Positions 22,073 through 35,030 of a DNA stretch of 64,000 bases are shown here, piece after piece. The stretch lies in contig PUFA01000684.1 in assembly GCA_003508835.1 (NCBI GenBank), positions 51,593 through 115,592 of the forward strand, given 5' to 3'. Source of the stretch: Eonycteris spelaea (Eukaryota; Chordata; Mammalia; Chiroptera; Pteropodidae). The notes beneath the pieces are model-generated. The model saw only the letters and a program-made list of their open reading frames with translations, searched no databases and had not been told where the DNA came from. The stretch's first letter is position 1; each line of letters begins with the position of its first letter. Position numbers and translations under genes: made by a program.

Positions 22073-23139
22073 AGAACAAAGTCTTCTAATACTAGTAATA
22101 AGACCAGTCTTAATACCTTTTAAGTGCCATCTTCTTGATTATAAGCAGCCCCTGACTAAAACACCATTAGAGAGAAAGATTTCTTAAACACTGGACAAGT
22201 GTTTGGAAACTTGGAAAGTTGTTTAACTTCTTGATGATAACCTACTCCTAGCACACAGCATTCAGTGCAAACACATTATTTCTACAGTATTGAAGAACGT
22301 AATTACTCTGTTTCTTGTTGGGTCGGTTCTCTCTCCTAAACATCACCCTAGTTGAAACTAATATGAAGGAAACGCGAGCGAGGGAGGGAAAGTTCAATTT
22401 GTTTCTATCTGTTTTATCATCCTATTTCAAAATGCACCATCCGGATTTTAGAGAATTTAGGGGCTTCGAAACCCTTTGGAAGATTGCAGAAATAAATTTA
22501 AGTTATACCTGTCCAACAGAGACTCCAAGGAACCACTATTATATACCATATCTCAGGAAAAGCCAGGCATTCTTGCACAAAAGCCAACCAGGAATGGCAA
22601 AAAGAAACCTAAAGAAATTCCAAAAAGAAAACCAAGAATTTTTTATCTCCCAAGTAGAAAGATGCACCCTATAGTTATGTGTATTTTGAAGCATTCGGAA
22701 TAAGAAAAATAGTGCAATCAAATGTAAATTAGAGCAATGCAAAAGCTCATTCTTTCATTCTGTCACCCTCTCTATAAAGCCTCTTTAATTTATTGGGTTT
22801 TCACATTTGACTTCCTCTCAACCCATATGGTTTTATATATTGTAATGATTTGCTCTTGTGGCACACTTAAGACTCTAGAGGGACTTCAAACCTCCAGATA
22901 CTGATGAGGAAGAATTCTGTTTTGATGTATGGGTCAAAAACAGAGATTGAGCCAAGGTTTCTGGGGAGGAGTGTCTGATGGGAGGAGGGATGAAGTTAAA
23001 ATGTTTTGTTTCTTCCTGGAGTGCTCATTGGAACTCCCTCTCTTTTCAGAATCTCCCTTGTCCTTTTAGTGTTCATAGATTGAGATTGATCAATTAATTA
23101 ATCATTTAATTATTATTATGGTTTTAAACATGTGGTCTG
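22073..23139. other. Unique region with unidentified overlapping open frames
   Basis: Two overlapping forward open frames lie in different phases: 22315-22674 (119 codons) and 22476-22703 (75 codons, TTG start). The second encodes a Lys/Pro-rich stretch (KKKPKEIPKRKPR). I do not recognise either. A short CpG cluster lies at about 22371-22390. No splice or promoter signal could be tied to them, so a gene is not claimed. Confidence 0.3.
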
Positions 23140-25075
23140 GCCCTTTGTTTTTTTTATTATTAAGTATATTGGGGTGACATTAGTTAATAAAAAATATATG
23201 TTTCAAGTGTACAATTCTATAATATATCATATGTATATTGCATTGTGCATTCACCACCCAAAATCTCCTTCCGTCACCATATATTTGATGACCCTTACCC
23301 TTGTCTACTCCCTTTCCACCCTTTTCCTCTGGTAACCATTAAACTGTTGCCTGTCTAAGAGGTTTTTTTTTTTGTCTTGTTTGCAGTTTTCAAGTTTTAT
23401 TATTATTAGTGAAATCATACAATTTTTAACTTTTTCTGACTGATTTCATTTAGCATGATTATCTCAAGTTCCATCCATGTTGTCGCAAATATCAGTATTT
23501 CATCATTTTTTACAGCTGAGTAATATATGTACCACATCTTCTTTATCCAATCATCTATCAAAGGACACTTTGGTTGTTTCCATGCCTTGGCCATCATAAA
23601 TAATGCTGCAATAAACATTAAGATGCATATATCTTTAAATATAAATATTTTCAAAAATTTGGAGTAGATATCCAGAAGAAAGATTGCTGGGTCATATAGT
23701 AATTCTATTCTTAATTTTTTTGTGGAACCTCCATACTGTTTTCCATAGTGGCTGTACTAATTTATGTTCCCACCAGCAGTGTATGAGGGTTCCTTTTCCC
23801 CTATAACGTCTCCAGCACCTATTGTTATGTCTTGTTGATGATAGCCATTCTAACAGGTGTGAGGTGGTATCTCGTTGTGGTTTTGGTTTGCATTTTCCTA
23901 ATAGATAACGAAGTTTAACATCTTTTCTTTTGTCTGTTGCCTGCTTATATGTCTTCTTGGGAGAAGTGTCTATTCAGGTCATCTGCCCATTTTTTAAATT
24001 GGATAGTTTGTTTCTTTATTGTTGAGTTGCATGAGTTCTTTACATATTTTGGATATTAGTCTTTTATTGGAGTGCTGTTTGCAAATATCTTCTTGCATTC
24101 TGATGATTGCCTCTTTGTTTTGTTGGTGATTTTTTTGCCATACAGAAGTTTTTAAATTACATATAGTCCCATTCATTTTTACTTTTACTTCCCTTGCCTT
24201 TGAGGTCAACTTGATAAAATCCTCTCTAAATCAGAGGTCCATGAGTTTAGTACCTGTGTTTTCTTTCATGCAACTTATAGTTTCAGATATTATAATTAGA
24301 TCTTTGATCTATTTCGAGTTAATTTTGGTATATGGTAATAGGGAGCAATTTAATTTTATTCTTTTACATGTGGCTTTCCAATTTTCCCAACGCCATCTGT
24401 TGAAGAGACTTTCCTTTCTCCATTGTATGTTTTTGGCTTTTTTGTCAAAAAATTATTTGCCCATATAAATATGAGTTTACCTCTGGACTCTTGATTCTGT
24501 TCCATGGGTCTATGTGTTTGTTTTTCTGCCAATGTCATGCTGTTTATTATTGCTGCTTTTAGTATAATTAGAGCAGGGAGTGTGATACCTCTGGCCTTGT
24601 TCCTTTTTTTCTCAGGATTGCTTTGGCTATTCAGGGTCTTTTTTAATTCTATACAAAACTGATGATTTGCTATTCAATTATTTTTAATAATGCCATTGGA
24701 ATTTTGATGAGGATTGTAGTAAATCTATATATTGTTTTGGATTATATGGCCATTTTAACTAATCAGTTCCTTCAATTCATGAACACAGAATATCTTCCAT
24801 TTCTTTGTGTCTTCAATTTATTTTAATAATATTTTTTTTAGTTTTCAATATATAGATCCTTCACATGCTTTGTTAAGTTTATTCCTAGGTATTTTATTCT
24901 TTTTGTTGCATTTGCAAAAGGAATTCTTTTTCATTTCTTTTTCTGAATGTCATTGTTAATATATAGGAACACAATAGATTTTTGTACATTGATGTTTTAT
25001 CCTGCAACTTTATTCTATTTGTTTTTTCTAATAGTTTTTAGTGAAGTCTTTAGGGTAGAAAGGCCATTTTAAAAG
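23140..25075 (-). mobile_element. 5'-truncated L1, 3' UTR and ORF2 C-terminal part
   Basis: Starting at the T-rich left end (the element's A-tail), the minus strand reads from L1 3' UTR (23150-23500) through the ORF2 C-terminal domain and into the RT region near 25050. Landmarks include the reversed 'GCCATTCTAACAGGTGTGAG' block at about 23846 and the reversed 'TCTTGATTCTGTTCCATGGG' block near 24490. Stops are frequent. It abuts a plus-strand L1 fragment on the right. Confidence 0.85.
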
Positions 25076-25079
25076 TTGC

Positions 25080-26520
25080 TGCACTATTTTTTTTTCTTTA
25101 CTGCCCATGTTGCTGAATTCTACCAGCTCAAATATAATCTAAACTAGCTAATCAGGAAAAAAGATCAGACAAGTATTTTATTAAAAGATCTAATTATTAA
25201 TAAGTAACAATAAATATTGGGATAATAGTGTTCAGAGACACAGCCCCAACCTTATTACCACAGAAAACTTTAAAACACTAAAAATCAATCAGTGAAATTG
25301 CACATATTAACAGAATGATGCAGAAAAAACTATGGTCAACATTGATACAGAAAAATCCAACATACATTTCTAATTAAAACTATCAACAAACCTATAGATA
25401 AAGCACACTTATGAGTGAAATAGATTGTTTTTAACTAAAATCAGAAACAAGGCAGATGTATACTTTCCCCAGTTCTATGCAACAATGTTCTGGATGTTCC
25501 AGCAATAATAAAAGAGAAATGTGTGAGTGGAAGCTTGCAGATTGGAAAAAGTAAATAAAGCTCTTTTTATTCACAGGTAACATGACCATCCACATGGAAG
25601 ATTCTATAACATCTATAAAAAAATAATTAGATATTATTAGTGAGAGTAGCAAAGTTTCGAGATTCAAGATTAATATACAAAAAATAAATTGTATTTCTAT
25701 ATACTATCAATGAAATATTGAAAAATAATTTAAAATGTCATTTACAACAAAATCAGAATATTAAATACTTAGGAATGAATCTTACAAAATACATGTTGAT
25801 GTTGCACATTGAAATCTACAATTATAACTGAAATTTAAATACTTAAATGGAGAAATATAAAGCACTCACAAACCTGAAGACCAAACATTCCTACAATCTT
25901 AATTATCCCCAAATTAAACTTTAGATTCAGCACAATTCTTGTCAAATTCCCAGCAGGTCTTTTTGTAGAAATTGACATGTTTATTCTAAAGTACATACTG
26001 AAATTTAAAATACTTAGAATAGCTAAAATAATATTTAAAATAATAACAAAGTAGTAAAACTAACATTACCAAACTTCAATACTTATTATAAATTTACAAT
26101 AATTATGACAGTGAAGTATTTGTACAGAGATAGATAAATAGATCAGTATAACATAACAGATAGACCAGAAATAGACCTATATATTTATGATCAATTGATT
26201 TTTGACAGGTTCCAAGACAAGTCAATAGAGAAAGTTTAGTGTTTTCAGTAAGTGGGGATGGATTAGTTGATCATCCACACACACAAAAAATCAAATTTAA
26301 TTCATACTTTATTATATGTGTGTGTGTGTGTCAAAATGGGTCATAGACCTAAGTATAAAATATAAAATTATAAAACTTTAAAAATTAGGTTTTATTAAAA
26401 TTGATAACTTCTGCTGTTTGAAAGACATTGTTAAGAGAATAAAAGAAAAGTGATAGATTAGGAGAGAATTTTTACAATTCATTCATTTGGTAAAGGTCTT
26501 GAAAGAAGTTTCAAAACTTA
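25080..26520 (+). mobile_element. Old L1 ORF2 fragment
   Basis: The forward strand shows the late RT and thumb region of L1 ORF2: 'CTAACATTACCAAACTTCAA', 'AGATTCAGCACAATTCTTGT' and related blocks in order, with a GT microsatellite at about 26316-26331. It is diverged and frame-broken. The left edge is unclear between 25080 and 25210. Confidence 0.65.
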
Positions 26521-26524
26521 AAAT

Positions 26525-28800
26525 TGGACTTCTGGTTTCTGGTTCTGCATGTAAAGAAATTTGAAAGTCACTACCTCCTCCTGAAAACAAGTAAAGATTT
26601 AAACAGAAAAGTCAATAATTCTTCTTTCATCCATGAGAGAGGTAAAGACACAAGGCAAACAATCACCCCTATGACTGGAGAAACTGGCAGGCAAAGACAG
26701 GGAATCAAAAATTATGGGAGCAGACAGTCATGAGCAGAAACCACCATGGGAACCAATGCAAGGGTACAAAAACCTGAAATATAATAGAAGAATTACTGGA
26801 GGCTTTGTGCAGACAACTCTCCAGAGATACAGCCATGGAAGCAGGGAGGGAGGAGTATGATATTGTAATATTTACCTTCAGGAGCTAAATCTTATTCCCA
26901 CAGTAAAAAAAAAAAAAAAAATGCTCTGGCCAGGGAAGTAAAAAAAAGGAGCCATTTTAAAGTATACCACAGCCCTCCATTCTTAAGAGGCTTGCTCTCA
27001 GGGGAAACTGGATAACCAGCACTCAAATTGCTGGGGTACCATCAGCACCTAAATGATCTAAGGAAGGGGAATATCCAACTCCAGTTCATTATATCCATCC
27101 TGTCTTACATAAAGGGGAAGACAAATATTGGGAAAAACTTATGTAGTTCACATTCTAAAAGCATTGGTACACAGAAAGACTGAAGCCTAATTATAGGACT
27201 ATCGAATTATTTTCTTCCTTTCACACATAACCGCCTCATTAATAAAGGCCTATTTACAGCTGTTTCTTTTACCTGGTACATCATGTCTGGCTATGAAGAG
27301 AAATTTCAAAGAATACTAAAAGCCAAAAAATAATTTGAAGGGACAAAGCAAGCATCAGAACCAGACATGGCAGGCATTCTGGACTCATTAGCTAGGGAGT
27401 TTAAAGAAACTATAATTAATATGTTAAAGGATCTAAAGGATAAAGTAAACAACATGCAAGAACAAAAGGGCAATGTAAGCAGAAAAATGGAAATTTAAAG
27501 AAAGAACTAAAAAGAAATGCTAAAGTTAAAATACACTGTAAGTTAAATAAAGAATGCCTTTGATGCTCTTATTAGTAGACTGAATATGACTGAGGAAAGA
27601 ATCTCTGAGCTAGAAGATATGTCAATAGAATTCTCAAAAACTGAAAAGCAAAGAGAACAAAAACAGAAAAAAATAATATTCCAGGACTATGCAACAAGGT
27701 GTAATATACAGATAGTGGAATTCTAGAGGAAAAGAAAGTGAGGAGGGGATAGAAAAATATTTGAATCGATAATAATTGAAAATTTCCCCCAAATTAATGT
27801 CAGACACCAAACCATAGATCCAGGAAGCTCAGAAAAGACCACGCAGGATAAATGCTAAAAAAATCAACACCTAGGCATATAGTTTTAAAATTACAGAAAA
27901 TGAAAGATAAAGAAAAACTTCTGAAAAAAAATCAGATGAAAACACTCTAACTACAGAAAAACAAAGATAAGAAATACATTTGACCACTAAGAAACCATGG
28001 AAGAAAGAAGAGAATGGAGTAAAATATTTAAAGTATGGATCAAAAATAAACCACAAAACAGCAACAAATCAAAACAAAACAAAACAAATAGCCACCCATC
28101 TAGAATTCTGTACCCTGTTAAATTACCTCTCAAAAGTGAAGAAGAAATACTTTCTCAGACAAACAAAACTTCAGGGTATTTGTCGCTAGTAGACCTGCCT
28201 TGCAAGAAGTATTAACAGCAGCTCTTTAGAAAAAAGAAAAAAATAATATAAAATAATAGGTCAGAAACTAGGATCTCCATAAAGAAAGGAACAATATTGT
28301 AGAAGAAATAAGTAAAGGTTAAATAAAAATTTTTATTTTTCTTATTCTTATATGATGTCAGGCAAGTTCAAAATAATAATGTATTTGATTATGTGTTATT
28401 ATGTGTCATGTATATATACATTTTACGTATATATATATAATTCTTATGAATCTATCATATATAGTGTGTATATAAAATATGCTTATGTATGTTTATATAT
28501 AAGTAAAGTAAATGACAACAATGATATTAGAAAAGGAGGAAACAATTCAGATAATATTGCTATTATAAGGCATTCATACTATCTATGAAGTGATATAGTA
28601 TTATTTGAAAGTAGACTTGAATTTTTTGTAAATGTATATAGCAAACTCTAGGGCAACCACTAAAAAAGGTTTGGTTTTTTTTGTAAAGAAGTGTAACTAA
28701 TATGTTTTAAAAAAATTGGACCATATAAATTGCTCAGTTAAAACGACAAAAAGCTGAATAGTGAAAGACAAAAATAGAAATAAAAAGACAGTTCAGATAG
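26525..28800 (+). mobile_element. Ancient L1 (L1M/HAL1-like) 5' UTR, ORF1 and inter-ORF region
   Basis: The sequence follows the old-L1 order: a 5' leader near 26530-26900, an ORF1-like helical region near 27400-27700 rich in Glu and Lys codons, 'AGAATTCTGTACCCTGTTAA' and 'AGAAGTATTAACAGCAGCTC' blocks near 28110-28230, and 'CTCTAGGGCAACCACTAAAA' near 28647, a block seen between ORF1 and ORF2 of old L1s. An AT-rich simple stretch interrupts it at about 28400-28510. No intact frame. Confidence 0.6.
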
Positions 28801-29120
28801 TCAGGTCTCAGAGCTTTGGGTTCTGTTCTTGCTTTGTGCCTACAATCTTGGGCTCCATGCTCCAAATCTTCTTCCTCACTTTATTTTAACTTGGAACCAG
28901 CAAGTTCCTTGCTTCTCCTTGCCTCTGGAGCTAGAGCCAGTCCATCCACTCCTAACTCTTATCCGGTAATATCCAGGCCAGTACCCTGACAGCTCCTACA
29001 AGGGAATGGGAAGACGGACAATTGTAGGAAGAACTGGTATCTCTTTGTTCTTTTGTTATTCACATCAAATCATACTAAATGCACTGATTATTAAAACTCA
29101 ATATCTGAAGAAGGAAAAAC
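28801..29120. other. No recognisable element
   Basis: Somewhat less AT-rich than its surroundings. I could not place it in a repeat family, and no coding frame is supported. Confidence 0.35.
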
Positions 29121-30084
29121 AAATGTCGTAGATAATAGAGGCTTTGTTCATCCCTCTTGCAACCAAATCAAAGTTGTGACATAAACACGAAGCAAGCAGC
29201 AAGCAAACTCGCCTGGGGTCTAGATGAACAAGCCCTACAGCTAGTGAGAGAAATAAGAAACCACGCTGCAACAGGAGGAGGTAGGACAGAGCAAGGATGT
29301 GAGGCTGCTCAGTTCCCAGCAACTGAGTGGGACAGAGGCTGCGCAGCCAGCAGCAGCAGACGCCCCTTAAAGGGACCATATCTGCAAACAGACTTTCTAT
29401 GACGGATCTGCTTTCTCTGAGCACAAGTGCCTGGTTGGCTTAACAAGTGGCCCCACAGGGGCACAGGCTAGGACTAAACTTGGCCTGCAGCTGTACTCCT
29501 TTCAGGACTTTGCCACTGAACACCTACTACTCAAAGCTGCGCTAATAAGACCAGGAGACTTAGGAGCTTTGCTTAGTACATAGAAACAGTCACAGAAAGG
29601 CAGCCAAAATGAGAAGACAAAGAAGCAGAAACCATATGAGAGAACAGAAAAGAGAACCAGGAATAATGGAATCAGACAATCTTAACAGAAGCAGAGTTCA
29701 AAACACTGGCTATAATCATGCTCAATGAACTTAGGGGAAGTGTAGATGAATTCAATGATAACTTTAACAAAGAGATAAAAAATATAAAAATGAAAATAGA
29801 AATTATGAAAGGGAACTAGTCAGAAATGAAGAACGTGTTATCTGAAATGAAGAGTATATTAGATGGAATCAACAGAGTGGGCAAAAAGGATCAAACCACT
29901 GATATGGGGGATGGGGAAGATAACACTCGATCAGAATAGCAAGAAAAAGGAAGCCAAGACTATAATAATAATTTAAGGAGCCTATGGTCCACTATTAAAT
30001 GTAAAAATATACATGTCATAGGAGTACCTGATGAAAACAAGATGTTGAAGAACTATTTGAAGAAACATGATTGTTGCTTTTAGT
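29121..30084 (+). mobile_element. L1 5' UTR and ORF1 start
   Basis: A moderately GC-rich L1 5' UTR segment (29150-29580) leads into ORF1-like sequence: 'GAGAAGACAAAGAAGCAGAA', then a long run of Glu/Lys/Asn codons with an AGACAATCTTAACAGAAGCA block. It stops where a minus-strand L1 begins at about 30085, so the two form a head-to-head junction. Frame-broken. Confidence 0.6.
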
Positions 30085-31335
30085 TTTGTATCCCACATAT
30101 AAGAAAAGTCGTATGCATCTCAACTTTTTCTGCCTGACTTATTTTGCTTAACATGATAATCACAAGATCCATTCACATTGTTGCAAATGGCAGTATTTCA
30201 TTTTTTTTCTTATTGCTGAGTAGTACTCCATTTTATATATGTACCACCTCTTTATCTAATCATCTATCCAAAGATATGTTGTACTTTCATTCTCATTTGT
30301 TTTTATGTATCACTTGATCTCTTTAATTCTTTTATGACCCAGTCATCCTTTAGAAGCATTTTGTTTAATCACCACATATTTTTATTTTTCCCACTTCCAT
30401 TTTGCAGTTGATATCGAGTTTCAAATCATTATGATCAGAGAATTTGCTTGGTATGATTTCAAACTTCTTAAATTTGTTGATGTGGTTTTTGTGTCTTAAT
30501 ATATGGTCTGTCCTTGAGAATGTTCCATGTACACTAAAGAAGACTGTATAATATGGTGTTTTGAGATGAAACATTATCAGCCTATTACACATTTCACATC
30601 CATTGCTACCTGAGGGATGGTTATTATCAGATGATCCAGATTATGTTCGATTATCTAATGTGTCATTTAAGGTTGATATTTTCTTACAGATTTTCTATTT
30701 GGATGATCTATCCATAGCTGACAGTGGGATATTTAGCTCTCCTACTATAATTGTGTTTTTGTCAATTTCTCTCTTTAGTTTTGTTAGTAGTTGCTTTATA
30801 CATTTAGTTTCTCTCTGATTGACAGCATATATATTGATAACGTTATATCTTTTTGATGTATGGTTCCCTTCATCATTATGAAATGTCTATCATTTTTCTC
30901 TCATTACCTTGTTTATCTTGAAGTCTATTTTGTCAGATGTAGGTACCTCTATACCCACTTTTGCCTGGAAGTAATTTCTCCTTCCTTTCTAAAGAACAAC
31001 TTTACTGGATATATTATTCATGGCTGATTATTTCTCTCTTTCAGTAGTTTAACTATTTGGTTCCAATCCCTCCTAGCTTGTAAAGTTTGTGTTGAAAAAT
31101 TTGATAATAATCTAATAGGCTTTTCTTTATAAATTATTGTCTTCGTATCCTTGGCAACCTTGAGAATGCTTTCTTTGTCATTACTTTTTGACAATTTTAA
31201 TATAATGTATCTTGAAGAAGTACTTTTTGGGTTAGATAATTAGATGTTCTGTTTGCTTCTTGGAATCAAGGATTTACTTCTTTCCAATATTTTGGAAATT
31301 CTGGTCGATTATTTGTTTGAATACACTCTGTTTCC

Positions 31336-31360
31336 TTCTCTCCTCTCTCTCTCTCTCTCT

Positions 31361-31418
<58 letters not shown>

Positions 31419-31419
31419 C
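31336..31419 (+). repeat. (CT)n microsatellite
   Basis: A CT-rich run of about 80 bp with CCCTCC interruptions, within the L1 ORF1 region. Confidence 0.95.
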
Positions 31420-31939
31420 TTCCAGTATACCTATTATTTTATGTTGCCTTTTCTGATAGTGTCAAATAGGTCTAGTAGAGTTCTTTTATTTTCTTCACTC
31501 TCAATTCTCTCTTCTTCCATCTGCATCATTTCCAGATTTATGTCTTCAATATCACTAATTATTTCCTCCCTCGGGTCTGTTTTATTTCCTAAGCCCTCTA
31601 TTTCATTCTTCATCTCTTTTAATGAATTCTTCAGATTTAGAAGTTCAAAATTTTTTTTCTTTTTAGAATTCCAATCTCTCTGGTAAAGTATTCCTATTGT
31701 TAACTGATATTTTTTCTGAGTTCATTTAACTGCTGATCAGAATTTTCTTGCACCTCATTGAGTTTTTCACAAGTGCAGTTTTGAGTTCTCTGACATTTAA
31801 TTCACATATTTCTATATCTTTATTTTCTCAAAATTTTTTAATTTCCTTTGAGTTCCCTTGTCACCTTGGTTGTTCATGGTGTTTGATGGATTATTTTTCC
31901 ACTTAGGCATTCATGTGAATGTACTCTGCATTTTTTAAA

Positions 31940-31941
<2 letters not shown>

Positions 31942-31994
<53 letters not shown>
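31942..31994 (+). repeat. (ATT)n microsatellite
   Basis: An uninterrupted ATT run of about 53 bp, in L1-derived sequence. Confidence 0.95.
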
Positions 31995-31997
<3 letters not shown>

Positions 31998-32700
31998 AGT
32001 GATTTCTCTTAAGCAACAGGATTGTTAAGAAGAGATTCTGTTCTTCTTTGTTAATAGGTGGTGCCTAAGCTTCCTGCACTGCCCAACCCTCCTGGATCTC
32101 TGCTTTGCAGATAAAAATACCCTTATTCTCTTGGTAGGTGTGTGTCTCCTCTTTTATCAGATCGCATGTGTTTCAGGATTTCACCACAGTTGGAGAATGT
32201 GAACATTGAAGGGGATATGAGCCTATGAAGGGCCCCCTGAAGTCCAGGGTACTTCCCCATAGTCAAATGCAGTGTTCAGGTCCACTGCAAGCTCTGAGAG
32301 AGTGTGTTGCCCACTCTAATTTGATGGCGGGGGCGGGGCGGGGGGATGCAGCCAGGCTCCGTGATTCAGTTTTCTACATGGCAATGGTGGTTGCTAAAAT
32401 ACAGCTGTCTGTCGCCTCTCTGTAATCAGTCTCTGCCCTGTTCTCTGCCCTGTTCACTAGGCTGTTCTGTGTGGAATATGCAAATCACTCAGGCATGATT
32501 ACCCAGGGTTTTGATGAGTTTTAAAACTTCCATATAATTCCCCTTCTTCCTCATCCTGATGGGTGTTCTGAGTTGCGTTCTACAGGACCTATCTTTATTT
32601 CTCTTATTTTATTGTGCAATTGGTCCACCTTTAGATGATCTGATGTACAGATCTCTCATATGTGCTGGTGCGCAGGTTGAGTGTTATTTGTTAGACTATA

Positions 32701-33844
32701 AGTGTTCAGTTTGTTGTAATTTCAAAGTGAAAGATCCCTCAAGCTACCATGTCTTTGATGTTAAGCCAGCTATTTTTAAAAATAGTAAAACCACTTATCC
32801 AAATGGTGGACCTGAATCAAAACAGAAAATACAAAGCTTGCCGGACACTTTCTTTATCTTTTGTCTTTCATTTTCTTTATCCACTGCTTTTCTCTTTTAG
32901 AAACCACTTTTCCCCATGGGGCAGCAGACATTTCTGCTCCCAGGTCCAGGCTCATACTTTTGAAGCTATGTGAATGAATTAAAAAGACTTTTCCTAGTTC
33001 CAGTGTGAAACATCTCAGCAAATTACTCTTAATGTTCTAGATTCCGTCGTACCTCCCCCTTGGGATAAAACCACTTTGGCAAAGAGTTGGAGGAGATCCT
33101 ATTTTAGGTTTCTGTTGAATATCATGGATACACTGATGATGAGAAAAAATGAAAAGGAATATGTACAAACAAATATCAGTAGATGTGTCCTTCAGACATA
33201 TTGATAAATTTTAAGACTTAAAATGTACAATAAATCAGTATAGATGTTTCAAATATGCAAATAGTATTTTGATTTGTAACTAGTTTAGGGTTCCACCAAA
33301 AATGATTTTAGCTATCTCTTTTAAAGATTACTGCTTTCGTGATAAAAATATTTTGAAGCGGAAATCAAAATTGCATTTTACATGTCATTTTCACCATTTA
33401 GTTTTGTGGGTTTTGAGTAGTAGTCTCTAGTTTGTTGCTTCATGACTTTTATGTTTTATTATGTTTTTTTATGTTTTATTATGCTTATTTCTTAATTACT
33501 TTTTATTATGTCCACTTGCCAACACACTTTCCACGAGAATATATCTTTAGTGCTATAACTTAATCACTGGCAGAATACTATTAATTTATCCTATATGTTT
33601 TATAGCACAGTACTATAATTAATCTGTTCTGTCAAGTAAGGGCACCTATAAATTTGTTAAAGAACATAGTTATTGACTTATTTTAACCTAAATACGTTTT
33701 ATATGGTCACCACTAAGTGGCAGTGTAGCAACATTCTTATACATGGTATTGATACTACTTATTCAACTTCACATTTTGTTTCCTTTAAGACTTTTATGCC
33801 TATATGGTCAATTAATCTATGATATAGGAGGCAAGAAAATGCAA
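32701..33844. other. No gene seen; weak CTCF-like site inside
   Basis: The left edge may still be L1 5' UTR. A direct repeat of ATGTTTTATT lies near 33450-33482. At 33707-33725 the plus strand reads TCACCACTAAGTGGCAGTG, two mismatches from the CTCF core. An open frame at 32559-32900 (113 codons) has no recognised motif and begins in L1-like sequence. Confidence 0.4.
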
Positions 33845-35030
33845 ATGAGGTAAAGACAGTCTATTTAATAAATGGTATTGGGAAAACTAAACAGATACAT
33901 GCAGACAAAAACTGGACCACCTTATTAGACCATATACAAGAATAAACTCAAAATAGATTAAAGACTTAAATGTAATACCTGAAACCACAAAACTCCTAGA
34001 AGAAAAAGTAGGCAGTAAACTCTGACATTGCTCTCAGTAATATTTTTTTTTTCTGATGTATTTCATCAGGCAAGGGAAACAAAAGAAAAAAATAAACAAA
34101 TAAGACTACATCAAACTAAAAAGTTTTTGCACAGATAAGAAAACCATATGTTTAACATCACTAAATGTAAGAGAAATGTAAATTAAAACCACAATGAGAT
34201 ATCACCTCACGTCTGTCAGAATGGCTATCATCAATAAATCAAAAAACAAAAAGTATTGATGAGGATACGAAGAAAAAAAACTCTCCTGCACTGTTGGTGG
34301 GATTGCAAATTTGTGTTGCTAATATGAAAAAATAGTATAGAGTTTCTTCAAAAAATTAAAAATAGAAACACTTTATGATCCAGCAATTCCACTTCTGGGT
34401 ATTTGTCTGAAGAAATCCAAAACACAAATTTAAAAACATATATGCACCTTTCGTTCGTTGCAGCATTAGTTAAAATAGCCAAGATACCTAAATAACCAAG
34501 ATACCTAAATTGCCATCAGTAGCTGATTGGATAAAGAAAAAGTGGCACACATATACAAGAAAATATTACTTAGCCATAAAAAAAAGGAATAAAATCTTAA
34601 CATTTGTGACAACATGAATGAATCTAAGTAAAATAAGTCAGACAAAGACAAATACCATGATTTCACCTATAGGTGGAATACAAAGAACGAAATAAATAAA
34701 CAAGCAAAACAAAAACAGACTCATAGATACAGAGGATAAACTAGTGGTTGCAAGATTGGAGGGGATTTGGGGGAATGAATAGGTGAAAAAGTAGAAGGGA
34801 TAAAGATGTATGAAATGGCAGTTACAAAATAATCACAAGGATGGAAAATACAGTATAAAAATATAGTCAAGAATATTGTAATAACTGCGTATGGTGCCAG
34901 GTGGTTACTAGACTTATTGGAGGATCACTTTATAAATTATATAAATGTCTAACCACTATATTGTATACTTGAAACATAATATAAAATAATATTGAATGTC
35001 AACTGTAATTGAAAAATAAAAATTAGTTTA
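33845..35030 (+). mobile_element. 5'-truncated L1, ORF2 end and 3' UTR
   Basis: The forward strand gives the L1 ORF2 tail in order: 'AATGGTATTGGGAAAACTAA', 'TAAACTCAAAATAGATTAAA', a 'CAGAATGGCTATCATCAA' block near 34219 and 'CACTTCTGGGTATTTGTCTG', then 3' UTR to an A-rich end at about 35030. A short stretch is duplicated near 34478-34510 ('CCAAGATACCTAAAT' twice). Confidence 0.8.

Larger units (their letters stand above)
30085..32700 (-). mobile_element. Internally deleted L1: 3' tail joined to 5' half
   Basis: Read on the minus strand, the right part is L1 5' UTR (about 31900-32700), ORF1 (about 30980-31880) and the ORF2 endonuclease domain (30365-30592 includes HGTFSRTDHILRHKN, an L1 endonuclease landmark). 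At about 30285 the sequence jumps directly to L1 3' UTR (30090-30285), so most of ORF2 is missing. A CT microsatellite (31336-31419) lies within ORF1 and an ATT repeat (31942-31994) near its start. GC boxes lie at about 32327-32346 in the 5' UTR. The right limit is approximate. Confidence 0.7.

Noticed and set aside
28352..28588. 78-codon Tyr/Ile-rich frame
   Set aside because: It is low-complexity AT repeat inside old L1 sequence.
31244..31469. Ser/Leu repeat frames
   Set aside because: They are translations of the CT microsatellite.
32559..32900. 113-codon plus-strand frame as a gene
   Set aside because: It begins in L1 5' UTR-like sequence and has no recognised motif or conserved pattern.
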